Shown: one piece after another, positions 1-9,769 of the stretch
How positions within the stretch are numbered: position 1 is the first letter of the stretch
Layout of the letters: every line of letters starts with the position of its first letter
Source of the DNA: Barthelona sp. PAP020
Taxonomy: Eukaryota; Metamonada: BaSk clade
NCBI GenBank assembly: GCA_040182905.1
Contig: JARQWU010000158.1
Location: 1-24,195, forward strand
DNA: 24,195 nucleotides
Direction of reading: 5' to 3'
Made by a program: the position numbers and the translations under genes
The notes under the pieces: generated by a model
The model's input: the letters and a program-made list of their open reading frames with translations, nothing else
The model's database searches: none
What the model was told of the DNA's origin: nothing

Positions 1-166
1 GCCTGAACTAGTGTATCGGGACAATATTCAGTGGATAGTAAACGCCCTTTCTTTAGAATTAAGTGATGAAGAGGCTGAAGATAAATTTAATGAACTTATA
101 GATAAAGCCATGGCCACTTCATTCACTGATTGGGATCATATGTTTCATATCATTAAACATTCATAG
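1..166 (+). CDS. 3' end of a phosphoinositide 3-kinase-like gene (partial)
   Basis: An open frame enters from the left edge (first full codon at position 2) and stops at TAG 164-166, giving the last 54 residues of a protein. The tail has a Leu-rich segment, then an LSDEEA motif, then FNELIDKAM, and ends MFHIIKHS. This order matches the last two helices of PI3-kinase-type lipid kinase domains, notably class III (Vps34-like), where LSDEEA is followed by a LIDE helix and a short tail. If correct, the full protein phosphorylates phosphatidylinositol on endosomal or plasma membranes. The catalytic loop and activation loop lie outside the window, so class cannot be decided. The assignment rests on one short C-terminal match and could be wrong. 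Confidence 0.55.
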   Translation, partial: PELVYRDNIQWIVNALSLELSDEEAEDKFNELIDKAMATSFTDWDHMFHIIKHS

Positions 167-468
167 ATTGTTGTTTCTACTTTTTTTTTTCTTTTTTTTC
201 AAGTTTCCAAACAAAATCTGTGAGACTTTTTTGTTTTTGTTTGGTTTGGCAATCTATTAATCTTATAGTTTGATCCAAAATGTATTTATATTCAGTCAGT
301 TGGAGAAAAACACCTTTTCCAACATTTCATAAATAGATTTGTTAATTTAATTTTTTTTGCTAATTTTTTTCAGTTTTTCTCTTTCAAAATACTGGAAACA
401 ATGGAAGTAATAGTGAATTAAATTATTAGAAATCAAACAAAGGAATAAACAAACAAAAGAATGAGTTT
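167..468. other. Intergenic, convergent 3' ends
   Basis: This lies between the stop of the PI3K-like gene (+) and the stop of the coiled-coil gene (-). It holds T-rich runs near 179-200 and 350-371. No gene, RNA or repeat is recognisable. Confidence 0.6.
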
Positions 469-2052
469 TTACATATTTAAAAGATGAAGAGTTGATTGAA
501 ATGTTTGAAACTTTTTCTTGTAAGAATTATTCTCTTCTTCAAGAAGATTATATTGCTCCAAGAGATAACGTAATTCTTCATCAAATTGATTGTTTTTTTC
601 AATAAGATCAGAATTTTCTAATTTCAATTTAGACATTTCCAATTCATTTTTTTGTTTAATCTTTTGCAATTTAGCTTTAAAATTTTGTTCTAAAATTTCC
701 AAATCTTCCAAACATTTGTCTAAACTTTGTTGTAATTGCAATTTTTCATTATCAAAATTAAAATTTTGAATGTCAATTTTTCTTTGATTTTCCAATTTTA
801 TTTGTTGCAATTCGATTGTGTAATTTTCTTTCAAATGATCAACATTTTTTTTATCTGTTAATAATTCTTGATTTTTTGTTTTTAGATTGTCAATTTCTTC
901 CAAAAGTTTATTATTATCAATCTTTAAATTGTTTAAAAGCTTGAAATTTTCACCAATTTGATCGTCTTGAAATTTTAGTCGGTCATTTTGTAATTTTATC
1001 TGATCATTCTGTAATTTTATTTGTTCATTTTGATCTTTTATGGTTTTTTTTAATTTTTCATTTGTATTTGATACTTCTTCAATGTTTTCAGCAACTTCTT
1101 CTAATTCTGCTAGTCCTTCCTGAATTTTTTGATATTTTATTTTCTCTTTTTTAGAGACACTCAATATTTTTTCTTTCTCTTTTTTATGCTCTGATATAAT
1201 CAATTCATTTGATAATATTGTTGATTCTTTTGTGTCAATAATCAATTTTAACTCCTCAATCGTCTTTTCACAATCATAACAAATAGTTTCTAAATGTTTC
1301 TTGCTTTTTAATAAACTTTCCCTTTTGAATTTTTCTTTTTCAAGTTCATCACTCCTGTCTTTCAAAATTATTTCTAATTTTGCCAATTTTTGTTCATTTT
1401 CATTGGTTATACCATCTATTTTAACTTTATATTCATCTAATAATCGATCTTTTCCATCCAATTGTCCCTGAAACAAAGAAAGTTTTTTTGATAGATTCTC
1501 ATTTTCTTTCGCTAATATCATCAAATTTTCATTATTTTTTTGTATCAAGTCTTCTTTTTCACTCAATTCTTTTTGTAATTTAGAAACGTTCAAAGAAAAT
1601 TGTTCATTTTTATATTCCAAACTTTTAAAATTTTCAGAATTCATTTCTAATTCACAATTAACTTTCTTAAGATGTTCAATTTGCTTACTAAGTTGTTCTA
1701 ATCTTAATGTAGAATCATTTAATTTCATTGTTAAATCATACGTTTTCTTTTTGAATACTTCCAATTCCATATTTGTCTCATCCAATTTTAATGCTTGATT
1801 ATCCATTTTCAAAGCTAAATTTTTGCTATTTTGTTTGGTTTGATCAAGTTCTATTTCCAATGAAGCAATAACATTGTTTTTACTCTCTAATTGTCCAACT
1901 TCATCCTCAAGTAATTGCATTTGAACTTTTAAATCTTTATATTCTTTCAATTCTTCTTTTTTCTTGTCTAATTCACTTCGTAGACCACAAATCAATTTCG
2001 AAGTTTTCTTATGAAATTCAGGGATACTTAAATTATAATCATAGGAATTCAT
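469..2052 (-). CDS. Long coiled-coil protein, function unknown
   Basis: This is a 527-residue protein starting at an ATG (2050-2052 on the minus strand) and ending in TAA. From about residue 20 to the end it is almost continuous heptad-patterned coiled coil, rich in Glu, Lys, Leu, Asn and Gln, with few Pro or Gly. A 7-residue unit, QIKLQND, occurs twice in tandem at 344-357 and a third time in decayed form (RLKFQDD) at 358-364. There is no signal peptide, membrane segment or catalytic motif. Such proteins usually act as cytoskeletal, centrosomal, golgin-like or myosin-tail-like scaffolds, but low-complexity coiled coils give false similarity and I do not assign one. It is divergent from the WD40 gene at 2490, with about 440 bp between start codons. 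Confidence 0.85.
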   Translation of the reverse strand: MNSYDYNLSIPEFHKKTSKLICGLRSELDKKKEELKEYKDLKVQMQLLEDEVGQLESKNNVIASLEIELDQTKQNSKNLALKMDNQALKLDETNMELEVFKKKTYDLTMKLNDSTLRLEQLSKQIEHLKKVNCELEMNSENFKSLEYKNEQFSLNVSKLQKELSEKEDLIQKNNENLMILAKENENLSKKLSLFQGQLDGKDRLLDEYKVKIDGITNENEQKLAKLEIILKDRSDELEKEKFKRESLLKSKKHLETICYDCEKTIEELKLIIDTKESTILSNELIISEHKKEKEKILSVSKKEKIKYQKIQEGLAELEEVAENIEEVSNTNEKLKKTIKDQNEQIKLQNDQIKLQNDRLKFQDDQIGENFKLLNNLKIDNNKLLEEIDNLKTKNQELLTDKKNVDHLKENYTIELQQIKLENQRKIDIQNFNFDNEKLQLQQSLDKCLEDLEILEQNFKAKLQKIKQKNELEMSKLKLENSDLIEKNNQFDEELRYLLEQYNLLEEENNSYKKKFQTFQSTLHLLNM

Positions 2053-2489
2053 AAGATTGTTATCACATGTTTTAATGTAATAAAAGGAAAAAAAAAAGTT
2101 ACTCTTTTTATGCCTTTTTTCTTTTTTAATATTTTGATTGTTTCATCAATCATTGTGCATATTCATGATTATAAATTAATATCAGCATTATTTTGTGTTG
2201 TTTGATTTGGAATCTACTGTTCTGAACGTAAAGGGGAAGTAAAAATGAGCATTGTCTTCTTCATTAATTGTACAATCTTATTATGTTTCATTTGACTAAA
2301 AGAATTTGATTCAGCAAAACAATCAAATCAGTTATCTCAGATCACTTTTTTGCTTTCAAAGATAGATTCAGATCATTCAACTGATAAAATAAATAATCTA
2401 ATATAAAATAAGTTTCATTCATAACCCAAAAATTTACTTTGAAAATTGAAAAAGGAGCAAATTATTCATTCATTCTTAATAATTTCCAT
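2053..2489. promoter_or_regulatory. Divergent upstream region
   Basis: This 437-bp AT-rich region separates the start codons of the coiled-coil gene (-) and the WD40 gene (+), so it must hold both promoters. I see no confident TATA box, initiator or binding-site motif. An open frame extends upstream of 2490 to a TTG at 2439, but the start of a paralogue argues against using it. Confidence 0.4.
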
Positions 2490-3701
2490 ATGTCTGTCAA
2501 TTCTAGCAGTGAAATTGTGAAGAAAGTAATTTCTGATATGTTTCTTATGAAAATTGATGAAAGCAGTGTCAAAGGAATTGGAGATTTTCTTGATGCTTTT
2601 ATGTTTGATGCTAAATACTCACCTGATGGTAGATTTTTGGCGATTGGAAGTGCAGGAGGTGCTGGTTATGTTCTTGATGTACAAACTGAAAAGCTTCATC
2701 ATGTTTTGAGTGATCACAGATCTGACATTTATGGTGTCGCTTTTTCGCAAGATGGAAAAATGTTAGCAACTTGCTCTTGGGATAATTCTATTATTATTTA
2801 CAATTTTGCAGATTTTTCGATTTTCACTCAATTGAATAATGATTGTGGGTTTTTGCAGGTTTGTTTTTCCCATTGTTGTAACTATTTGTACAGTACAGAT
2901 GGCAATGGAACTGTTAAAAAGTGGAATGTTAACAATAGCAGTGTTGTTTTGTCAAAAAAGATTCATTCTACCCAAACTTGGAGACTAAAACTTTCATTGG
3001 ATAACAAATATCTTTTGACTGGCAGTGATGACAAAACTGCCAAAGTGGTTGACATCCAGGATTTTTCTGTTGTTCATTCGTTTGGGAGTGACAATGCTGT
3101 TAGAAGTATTGACTTCCATCCAACCAAAAAAATTGTTGCTATTGGGGATTTATCAGGCAAAGTCAAACTCTACAATCTGGAAGATGAATCAGTTATTTAT
3201 ACGTTTGATTTCTGGGGTCAGCCATATTGCATTTGTTTTGCTTCTCCACAAATCCTTCTGGGAATAGCTGGTAATGGTTATATAACTTTATATGATGTGG
3301 AGAGCTTTCAAGAGATTCAAAAAATTCATTGTAATGTGGATTATGCATATTTTTACTGTGCTATCTCACCAAACATGACCAAATTGATATGTGGAAAATG
3401 TAAAGATCGCCCTATCAAGATTTATTCAATCGAACATTCTTATAAACCTTCAAGTCAATCAATGATTATTGAACTATCAAAAGAAAATGATTTTGTTTTG
3501 TCAAATATCCTGAGCAAGAATCCCAATAATAGCATCATCAGAAAATTAGTAGCTGGAGGAATTTACATGAATAAAGAAGACTTTAACTTGATCATAAATG
3601 AATGTTGGGATTTAGTTGACCTGAATGAAACCAATGGAGGCAACATGTACAAGTTTATGAATGTTCAAAGCAGTGAAACTGATGAAGATGTTGATGATTA
3701 A
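2490..3701 (+). CDS. WD40 protein with conserved C-terminal domain (family member 1)
   Basis: The protein has 403 residues from the ATG at 2490. That start is chosen because it gives MSV..., as in the paralogue at 17172-18383, and exactly the same length. Residues ~41-314 form seven WD40-like blades (for example YSPDGRFLAIG, FSQDGKMLATCSWDNSI, IDFHPTKKIVAIGDLSGKV), predicted to be a protein-binding propeller. Residues ~321-391 form a separate helical-looking domain with IIRKLVAGGIYMN, ECWDLVDLNE and GGNM, shared with the two paralogues in this window. The protein ends in an acidic EDVDD tail. No signal peptide or membrane segment is seen, so it is probably a soluble cytosolic or nuclear scaffold. 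The partner is unknown. Confidence 0.88.
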   Translation: MSVNSSSEIVKKVISDMFLMKIDESSVKGIGDFLDAFMFDAKYSPDGRFLAIGSAGGAGYVLDVQTEKLHHVLSDHRSDIYGVAFSQDGKMLATCSWDNSIIIYNFADFSIFTQLNNDCGFLQVCFSHCCNYLYSTDGNGTVKKWNVNNSSVVLSKKIHSTQTWRLKLSLDNKYLLTGSDDKTAKVVDIQDFSVVHSFGSDNAVRSIDFHPTKKIVAIGDLSGKVKLYNLEDESVIYTFDFWGQPYCICFASPQILLGIAGNGYITLYDVESFQEIQKIHCNVDYAYFYCAISPNMTKLICGKCKDRPIKIYSIEHSYKPSSQSMIIELSKENDFVLSNILSKNPNNSIIRKLVAGGIYMNKEDFNLIINECWDLVDLNETNGGNMYKFMNVQSSETDEDVDD

Positions 3702-4650
3702 TCTTCATGGAAGTTTGCAAACTTTTAATTATTAGAATTGATCCACCAACAATTTAATTGTCTTTTAGTATTGATTTTCCCTGGGTAAATTCAATTAGAA
3801 ATATTCATCATTGATACCACTTCACAAAATAGAAGTTAACTCAGGTTTGAAAGGATTTGAACACACAAATGATTTACCATTGATTCAAATGTTAAGAATG
3901 ATAATGTTTAGTGTTTTGTTAACCTTTGCCTCACAATAAGATTTTCCAAAAGTTTGTTTAAAGAATTTTCTTGTGACAAATGCATATGTTTGAATATGTT
4001 TAAAGTTGTACATTCGTGTACATTATGTAAATATTATGTTAATTTTTGTCTTTATCATGAATCAAATGTGTATTTCTTTGACTTCTTCATTTGCTTCAAC
4101 TCAATTATTTATCATATCTATTTTCATCGCACAAGGTGTTTTAAGGAACTTACAACCATAAATATGATCCTTTAAGTAAATATACAACAATATACAGTAC
4201 ATTTGACGGAATGTAAAATTTCAACTTTGGTGACAAAAGCCATGGTTTGTGATATATTCACTTCCATTATTTTCTGAGAAAATAGGCAGTTATATACAAT
4301 CAGCAACAGAATTTGAGAATTACTTACCCTCTAAAGAGGCAAAAGTTTCAAGACTTTTAATAATCATTCATTTATCTTGTTTTCTCCTAACTCACTTAAT
4401 GGTCATAAATTAAAAAAAAAAAGGAAAAAAGTGAAAATAAAAAAAAACCAAGCAAAATTTTTCTTCCACAACAGACTCCCAAATATTCATCACTTTTTGA
4501 CTTAATTTTTTGACCTAAAATTTTCAGAACATTTGTAATTAATGAAATGAAAACTGAAAATAATTTCTTTTGGTTTTGTTTTCATGATGTGGGTTATGAT
4601 TCCCAATAACATTATTAATTTCTTATTGATGAGTTAGTTGTTGTTTTTAT
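3702..4650. other. Intergenic, no gene recognised
   Basis: About 950 bp lie between two plus-strand genes. The sequence is AT-rich, with A-runs near 4411-4447. A 73-codon open frame at 3954-4175 begins at TTG, is Cys/Phe-rich and has no recognisable features. The segment presumably holds the 3' end of the WD40 gene and the promoter of the membrane-protein gene. Confidence 0.5.
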
Positions 4651-6783
4651 ATGTATATGAGGATATTTTTTAATCTTCTTATATGTATTATATGCATTAA
4701 AACTGTGTGTTTTTGCTATTCAACAATATTAATTGATGATATGATAAATCATTATGAAATTAATGATAAATATAACAATATTGTGTTGAAAAAATCTTCA
4801 AACGACAAATTATTGCTAGATTTTAGGCATTTTGAAAATGTTTTGAAAGATACTTTTATTATTTTCGAACCAAATATTAATAATTGTGAAAATATTAAGA
4901 AGTTAAAATATACCTTTTATTCAGATGAAAAGAAAGGAATTGAAACAAAAACAATGTTTAAAAATAATCCTTGTAAAAGACGATTTATTCATTTAAAAGA
5001 TATTCTTGACTTAAAGATTTTTATTTTATTTGATGAGACAAAATCTAACGTAGATTCATCAGAATTTAATAATTTTGGCATTTTAAGAGTCTTTTTGCCT
5101 GATGAAAATGATGATGAATTATTTATTTTCAATAATATCAACAAAGATAATTATTTTGAGAATAAACCATTGAAAGATTTGGATTTCAACATTGAAATTA
5201 TTGATATTTTGACGCAAACAGATTCATATTCAAAGGGTGAAATATTAAATTTGGAAGAACTTGATTTACCAGTAGAGAATTTATTTTTGTTGTTAAAACC
5301 AATTCAAATTTCCCGGGAGTGTCCTGTTTCTGAGTTGACTGGCGCTTGCAAAGTTATTGTTGATGAACCTGTGATGATTTTGGATGGAAAGAATAAAATG
5401 GCAATTGAGGATGTCTTTAGTTTGGAAAAATGTCATTGTTTAGATGTTGTCTATGATTTGAATGCTGACGAGGATTCTTTTGGTGAATTATATTTTGTTC
5501 CAATTATTATGAGATCTGATATCATTTCAAATACCGATGATGATGATGAGTTTAGTTTCAATTCCTTCAATGAAATTGGTGTAGAATCAGTAAAATCAGA
5601 AGCCATTTTAAATAGTGACACTGAATATACCTGTCCAAACAATGTTTCAACTGATGATTCAAATGGTTCTTTTAATATTAAGGGAGAATGTGAAGGTTAT
5701 ATTGATTTGACTGAACCCAGTTCTAATTGTTATTTGGAACTAACTTTGACCAATTATTATTTGCCAAAATATGAAAGAGACAAACTTTTTATCAATAATG
5801 AAAAGGTGTTTGTTGGATTTCACCCTAACAGCCCATATACAATGAAAATTGATGAAAATAAAGTATCAATTGATTATAAATTAACTCAACAAGGATATTT
5901 TTCCTTTTATTGGAATTGGACGTGTTTTGATCCTTTTCAATGTGTAGATTGCATGGGAATTGGATGCAGTTCATCAAATGAATGTGTTTGTGATTCAAAA
6001 CGTGTTGGAAAAAAATGTGACTATTTTTCTTCCACAGATATTCATTTTGAACCTTTCACAACGGGAAATATTAGATATGAAACATTCGCACCAAAGAAAC
6101 AATCTAGAGTGCTATTCTTTTTTGATACCTTTTTAAATAGTTCAGAAGGAATGCAAACATATTTTCCTGAAATTGCAGAATGTAAGACCCTTTTCAATGT
6201 TAATAAAAAACTGTTGCATGAGAATATTGAACTAGATTTTGATTATTTTGGTATTGACAATTACAAATTTAATCAAGATAATATCAACAATCTCAATTCT
6301 TTCCTTGTTGACAAAGTAGAAGCTTTTTCACTCAATGTTCAAAATAATGATGAAAACACAATTGATCTATTTTTAGATTTGGATTATCAAACTTTGTGTA
6401 TGCCGAAATATTTATGGAATGCATATTGTTACCATTATAATCATTCTACTGAGTGTTTTGGTCGTACCTATTGTGATTTAGGTTATGGTGGAGATGATTG
6501 TTCGATAATGTTTGAAAAGAATGTTAATGAATGGTGGAAAATTGCTGTCGTGGGAATTTTAATCTTCATTGTCATTATAGTATTTTTGATTACTTGTGGT
6601 TGTTGTTGTTTTGCTTATTGGCACAATAAACAGAACAATAAGAGATATGCCCAAGATCCAAATGATAAGAGTAATCCTAACAATATTTATGTTCCCCCCA
6701 ATCCGGTTAGTGGTTATTCAAACGTTCAAAATCTACCTGTTGTTCCTGCTCAAAGGCAATTTAAACCGTTATATTACAATTAA
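4651..6783 (+). CDS. Type I membrane protein with EGF-like cysteine clusters
   Basis: This 710-residue protein starts at ATG 4651 (a second ATG at 4657 is equally possible). Residues ~4-22 are a hydrophobic signal peptide. A large Asn/Asp-rich ectodomain follows. At 425-456 a Cys cluster ends in CVCDSKRVGKKC, and at 583-617 a second ends in CDLGYGGDDC; both have the closing pattern of EGF-like domains. Residues ~629-653 are a transmembrane helix ending in a four-Cys cluster (C649, C651-C653), a possible palmitoylation site. The ~55-residue cytoplasmic tail is Asn/Pro/Tyr-rich and ends PLYYN. The likely role is cell-surface recognition or adhesion, by architecture only; no specific family is recognised. 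Confidence 0.85.
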   Translation: MYMRIFFNLLICIICIKTVCFCYSTILIDDMINHYEINDKYNNIVLKKSSNDKLLLDFRHFENVLKDTFIIFEPNINNCENIKKLKYTFYSDEKKGIETKTMFKNNPCKRRFIHLKDILDLKIFILFDETKSNVDSSEFNNFGILRVFLPDENDDELFIFNNINKDNYFENKPLKDLDFNIEIIDILTQTDSYSKGEILNLEELDLPVENLFLLLKPIQISRECPVSELTGACKVIVDEPVMILDGKNKMAIEDVFSLEKCHCLDVVYDLNADEDSFGELYFVPIIMRSDIISNTDDDDEFSFNSFNEIGVESVKSEAILNSDTEYTCPNNVSTDDSNGSFNIKGECEGYIDLTEPSSNCYLELTLTNYYLPKYERDKLFINNEKVFVGFHPNSPYTMKIDENKVSIDYKLTQQGYFSFYWNWTCFDPFQCVDCMGIGCSSSNECVCDSKRVGKKCDYFSSTDIHFEPFTTGNIRYETFAPKKQSRVLFFFDTFLNSSEGMQTYFPEIAECKTLFNVNKKLLHENIELDFDYFGIDNYKFNQDNINNLNSFLVDKVEAFSLNVQNNDENTIDLFLDLDYQTLCMPKYLWNAYCYHYNHSTECFGRTYCDLGYGGDDCSIMFEKNVNEWWKIAVVGILIFIVIIVFLITCGCCCFAYWHNKQNNKRYAQDPNDKSNPNNIYVPPNPVSGYSNVQNLPVVPAQRQFKPLYYN

Positions 6784-7294
6784 AGAAGAAAAATGTTCTA
6801 AAATGGTAACAATAAATATGTGAAGTTTTTTGAGTTTTTTCATTTTTTTTTTTTTTTGTCGACAAAAACACCACAAAGAACATTCGAAGTTTAAAATGAT
6901 TTAATTTTGAGTGGCACATATTTTCAGAAGACAAATGATTTTTGCTTTATCAAAATTTCTCTTATTTGCTATTATCAAAAGAAAGTTAATAATAAAGCAG
7001 CTGATGACGATTTTTATTTAGCAAAAGAAATCAAAAAGTTCCACTCCAATCATGTACATCATTTGCATCACGGCTATCAAAGAAACAAAAGGAGAAAAAA
7101 AAAAAAGGAAAAAGAAAGAAAGAAAAAGAAAATAAAGAACAAAAAATTTACAACTTCTAAATTAATAATATTTGCAATTAACACTGTAAACATTGTATAA
7201 ATTTTCATATTTGCATTTAATTCAAATATTTATAATTTTTTTCCTCAAAATAACGTAATTAAATGTAATATACTTCATCACACAATAAAAATGT
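6784..7294. other. Intergenic, convergent genes, purine-rich tract
   Basis: This separates the 3' ends of the membrane-protein gene (+) and the DEX1-like gene (-). It contains a T-run at 6840-6858 and a long A/G-rich tract at about 7077-7145. A 97-codon TTG-initiated frame (6907-7200) owes its Lys/Arg-rich content to that tract and is not accepted as a gene. Confidence 0.5.
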
Positions 7295-9448
7295 TTAAAT
7301 TGGTAAGGATTGTTTGGAATCTGACAAAATAAACAAGACAAAAGTCATAATACCAATTAAACCAACAATCAACCATTTCAAATGACTGAAGAAATGAGTG
7401 TCAAAGCAAACATTGTTCACGTTATCTGTCAAAGATAATCCTGAAGCAAAATCAACTTGCATTTGAATATCTAAACATTGACCAAAATTTAAAGTAAAGG
7501 CAACAGGGTCAATATACAAATCAAATTTGTCAATTCCATGATGTTTCTTTTGTAAGGAATGAGTTGTTAATCTATGTCCATTAACAAATATGTTGAAATG
7601 ATAATGATTGGAATCAGATCCATAAAAGCTTAAATTTTTGTTTTCAAAATGATTATGCAACAAGAATTGAACATTCAATTCATTGTTAAAAATGAACCCA
7701 TTAGATTTTGGGGACAAAAACTTCACACCAAAAGTTGTTTCTGGATGAATATAATTATTGATCGGATTATGATAAGTGTTTAAAGAAGATAATTTAAGAT
7801 GTGTCCCACCAATTTTTGGGTCCATCAAACTTATTTGCAAATTAATGGCAAAAACTTTGCCGCTTGCTGTTATACTTACTAAATGTAACTGATTTGAACC
7901 AGTAACATCTCCAAAAGCAGGATTAGTCAAGAAAGATTCATCAACTTCTAAAAAGGACTCACAGCCAAAATTTTCATCTATTAACACAACATTTCCTTGA
8001 TCTAATAAAGCAGCAAAACCAATTTGCCCTGATTTACTCAAAGTAATTGGAATTAATGAAGACATTGATCCATGTTGAAATGAATGTCTTTTTAATATCT
8101 TTCCATTGAATCCATTAACAATTAAAGCAACACCTTTTGAAGATATAACTGAAATTTTAACAATATTGTCGGAAGAGTATATTGAAGGTGATGAATACAA
8201 TTCATCTAATTCTTCCAATCTCCATAATTCCTTTAAACCAACCGCCTTTCTTAAAATTAACTTATTTTTCTCAACAAAAAGAATTTCTGGTTTGCCATCC
8301 AAATCAAAGTCAAAAATTAAAGGCTTTGAAACGAGATTCACCTCAATTGGATAGCCAACAACAAATCGTGAACTAGCAGTCAAAGCATACATCAATCCTC
8401 CATTTGTACAAACAACAATTTCTTTGCGATGATCTCCTGTGATATCAACAATTTCAGGTTCAACTGAAATAATGGGTAATCCATTCATTTTTTCAGCCAT
8501 TTCAGCTGTACTTAAATCCATTGTTCTTGTCCATAACACAACACCCTTTACAGGATCTAACACGGCTATACCACAAGCAAAATAATTGTTGATGTCAAAA
8601 TCTTCAAAATCATTTTCAAAATAATAATCAGGTTGAAAATAGTATGAGATAGGAACAACTAAATATTCATATGTTTGTTCAATATAAAATCTAGCAAGCT
8701 TTACTGAAGTTAAAATTTGAGGAGGAATAAAGACTGTTGATTTGGTGCTTTCAAATTCCAAAGCACCAAACTGCTTTTTAAATCTTATAGATTCAATATT
8801 GTCACCTATTTGTACCCCGGAAAATAGTTCCATCCATGTAATTATTGCCTGCTGAACTATATCACTGGATTCAGTACTAGTTTTTTCGTCCAAACCATCA
8901 CTTTCTTCAGTGGTCTGTTCTTCATCTTCTGATGAACCTTTTTTTGAAGAAATATCCCTGGAAGTTATGTCTTTAACAAAATCTTCAAGATTCTTTTCTT
9001 GATTGTTTTCCATTACCTTATACCAATCACTTCTAATAGGAAGGGGTGGTATTCTCATCGTTAAATGTTCCAATAATATTCCTTCATAAGTCACAAAATA
9101 AACAATACCATCTTGTGTAACAATAATCATTTCAGGATGTCCGTCTTGAGTCACATCAAAAAAAACAGGTGCACTATTCAAGTTTGAGGGAAATATAACG
9201 GGCCACCCATCCATTACTTGACCAGAAGATCCATCCAATACACTGACTTTTTCAGAACTTGAAACAATAATAACTTGAGGACAATTCGTATGAGGTATAA
9301 AATGTTCAATTATTGGTGGTATTAAACTAAATGCAACATCAGCTGACCAACTTGCATCCAATCTGTTAAATTTTGCACATTGTTTCGAACAATATACACC
9401 ATATATTGATAGTATCAATATCACAAAAAAGTGTTGCTGTATTTTCAT
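7295..9448 (-). CDS. DEX1-like FG-GAP beta-propeller membrane protein
   Basis: From the chosen ATG (9446-9448) the protein has 717 residues and begins with a clear signal peptide (MKIQQHFFVILILSIYGVYC). The frame extends upstream to ATG 9487 and a TTG at 9526, but those starts would bury the signal. Four calcium-loop-type FG-GAP/VCBS motifs are visible: DVTQDGHPE (~98-106), DITGDHRKE (~335-343), DFDLDGKPE (~380-388) and a degenerate DVTGSNQ (~514). The stretch VLDGSSGQVMDGWPV followed by SAPVFFD resembles plant DEX1, a membrane protein with FG-GAP repeats. An acidic Ser/Glu-rich insert lies at ~170-195. Residues ~690-708 are a transmembrane helix with a short cytoplasmic tail. Expected location is the ER, secretory pathway or cell surface. 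The family is inferred from motifs and architecture. Confidence 0.75.
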   Translation of the reverse strand: MKIQQHFFVILILSIYGVYCSKQCAKFNRLDASWSADVAFSLIPPIIEHFIPHTNCPQVIIVSSSEKVSVLDGSSGQVMDGWPVIFPSNLNSAPVFFDVTQDGHPEMIIVTQDGIVYFVTYEGILLEHLTMRIPPLPIRSDWYKVMENNQEKNLEDFVKDITSRDISSKKGSSEDEEQTTEESDGLDEKTSTESSDIVQQAIITWMELFSGVQIGDNIESIRFKKQFGALEFESTKSTVFIPPQILTSVKLARFYIEQTYEYLVVPISYYFQPDYYFENDFEDFDINNYFACGIAVLDPVKGVVLWTRTMDLSTAEMAEKMNGLPIISVEPEIVDITGDHRKEIVVCTNGGLMYALTASSRFVVGYPIEVNLVSKPLIFDFDLDGKPEILFVEKNKLILRKAVGLKELWRLEELDELYSSPSIYSSDNIVKISVISSKGVALIVNGFNGKILKRHSFQHGSMSSLIPITLSKSGQIGFAALLDQGNVVLIDENFGCESFLEVDESFLTNPAFGDVTGSNQLHLVSITASGKVFAINLQISLMDPKIGGTHLKLSSLNTYHNPINNYIHPETTFGVKFLSPKSNGFIFNNELNVQFLLHNHFENKNLSFYGSDSNHYHFNIFVNGHRLTTHSLQKKHHGIDKFDLYIDPVAFTLNFGQCLDIQMQVDFASGLSLTDNVNNVCFDTHFFSHLKWLIVGLIGIMTFVLFILSDSKQSLPI

Positions 9449-9769
9449 TCCGATATATATTGTTTCGTTGAAAAAAATCTTCTTCATCACCTTTTCAATT
9501 TCGTGCAATTCAATGAAACTTTTCAATTCTTACAAATTATTCTCTTTTATCACCACATTAATTTCAAGAAATTATCAAAAGAACAAAAATTAACAAGAAA
9601 ATTATTTACACATTCCAAAAAGTTACGTTATTTGACAAAAAATATTATTCAATACAAAAGAATAGTACTTATTTTTTCAATAATTTTATTATTGTGACTA
9701 GAAAAAAGAAGAAATGCTTCAGAAAAAAAAAATTGAAAGATAACAAGGAAACATCAAATGAAAACATCA
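9449..9769. other. Intergenic between two minus-strand genes
   Basis: About 320 bp of AT-rich sequence should contain the promoter of the DEX1-like gene and the 3' end of the RRM gene. No motif or RNA gene is recognised. Confidence 0.4.

Noticed and set aside
2439-2489. Upstream extension of WD40 gene 1 to a TTG start
   Set aside because: The ATG at 2490 gives the same MSV start and the same 403-residue length as its paralogue; TTG starts are not expected in eukaryotes.
3840-3870. Possible tRNA T-arm (GGATTTGAAC, minus-strand sense)
   Set aside because: The flanking bases do not form a 5-bp T stem and no acceptor or anticodon arm is present.
3954-4175. 73-codon Cys/Phe-rich plus-strand frame
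   Set aside because: TTG start, no recognisable motif, and an isolated position in an AT-rich spacer.
6907-7200. Lys/Arg-rich 97-codon frame
   Set aside because: TTG start, and the composition simply follows a purine-rich low-complexity tract.
8106-8376. Plus-strand open frames inside the DEX1-like gene
   Set aside because: Antisense shadows of a well-supported minus-strand gene; similar shadows occur inside the ankyrin and kinase genes.
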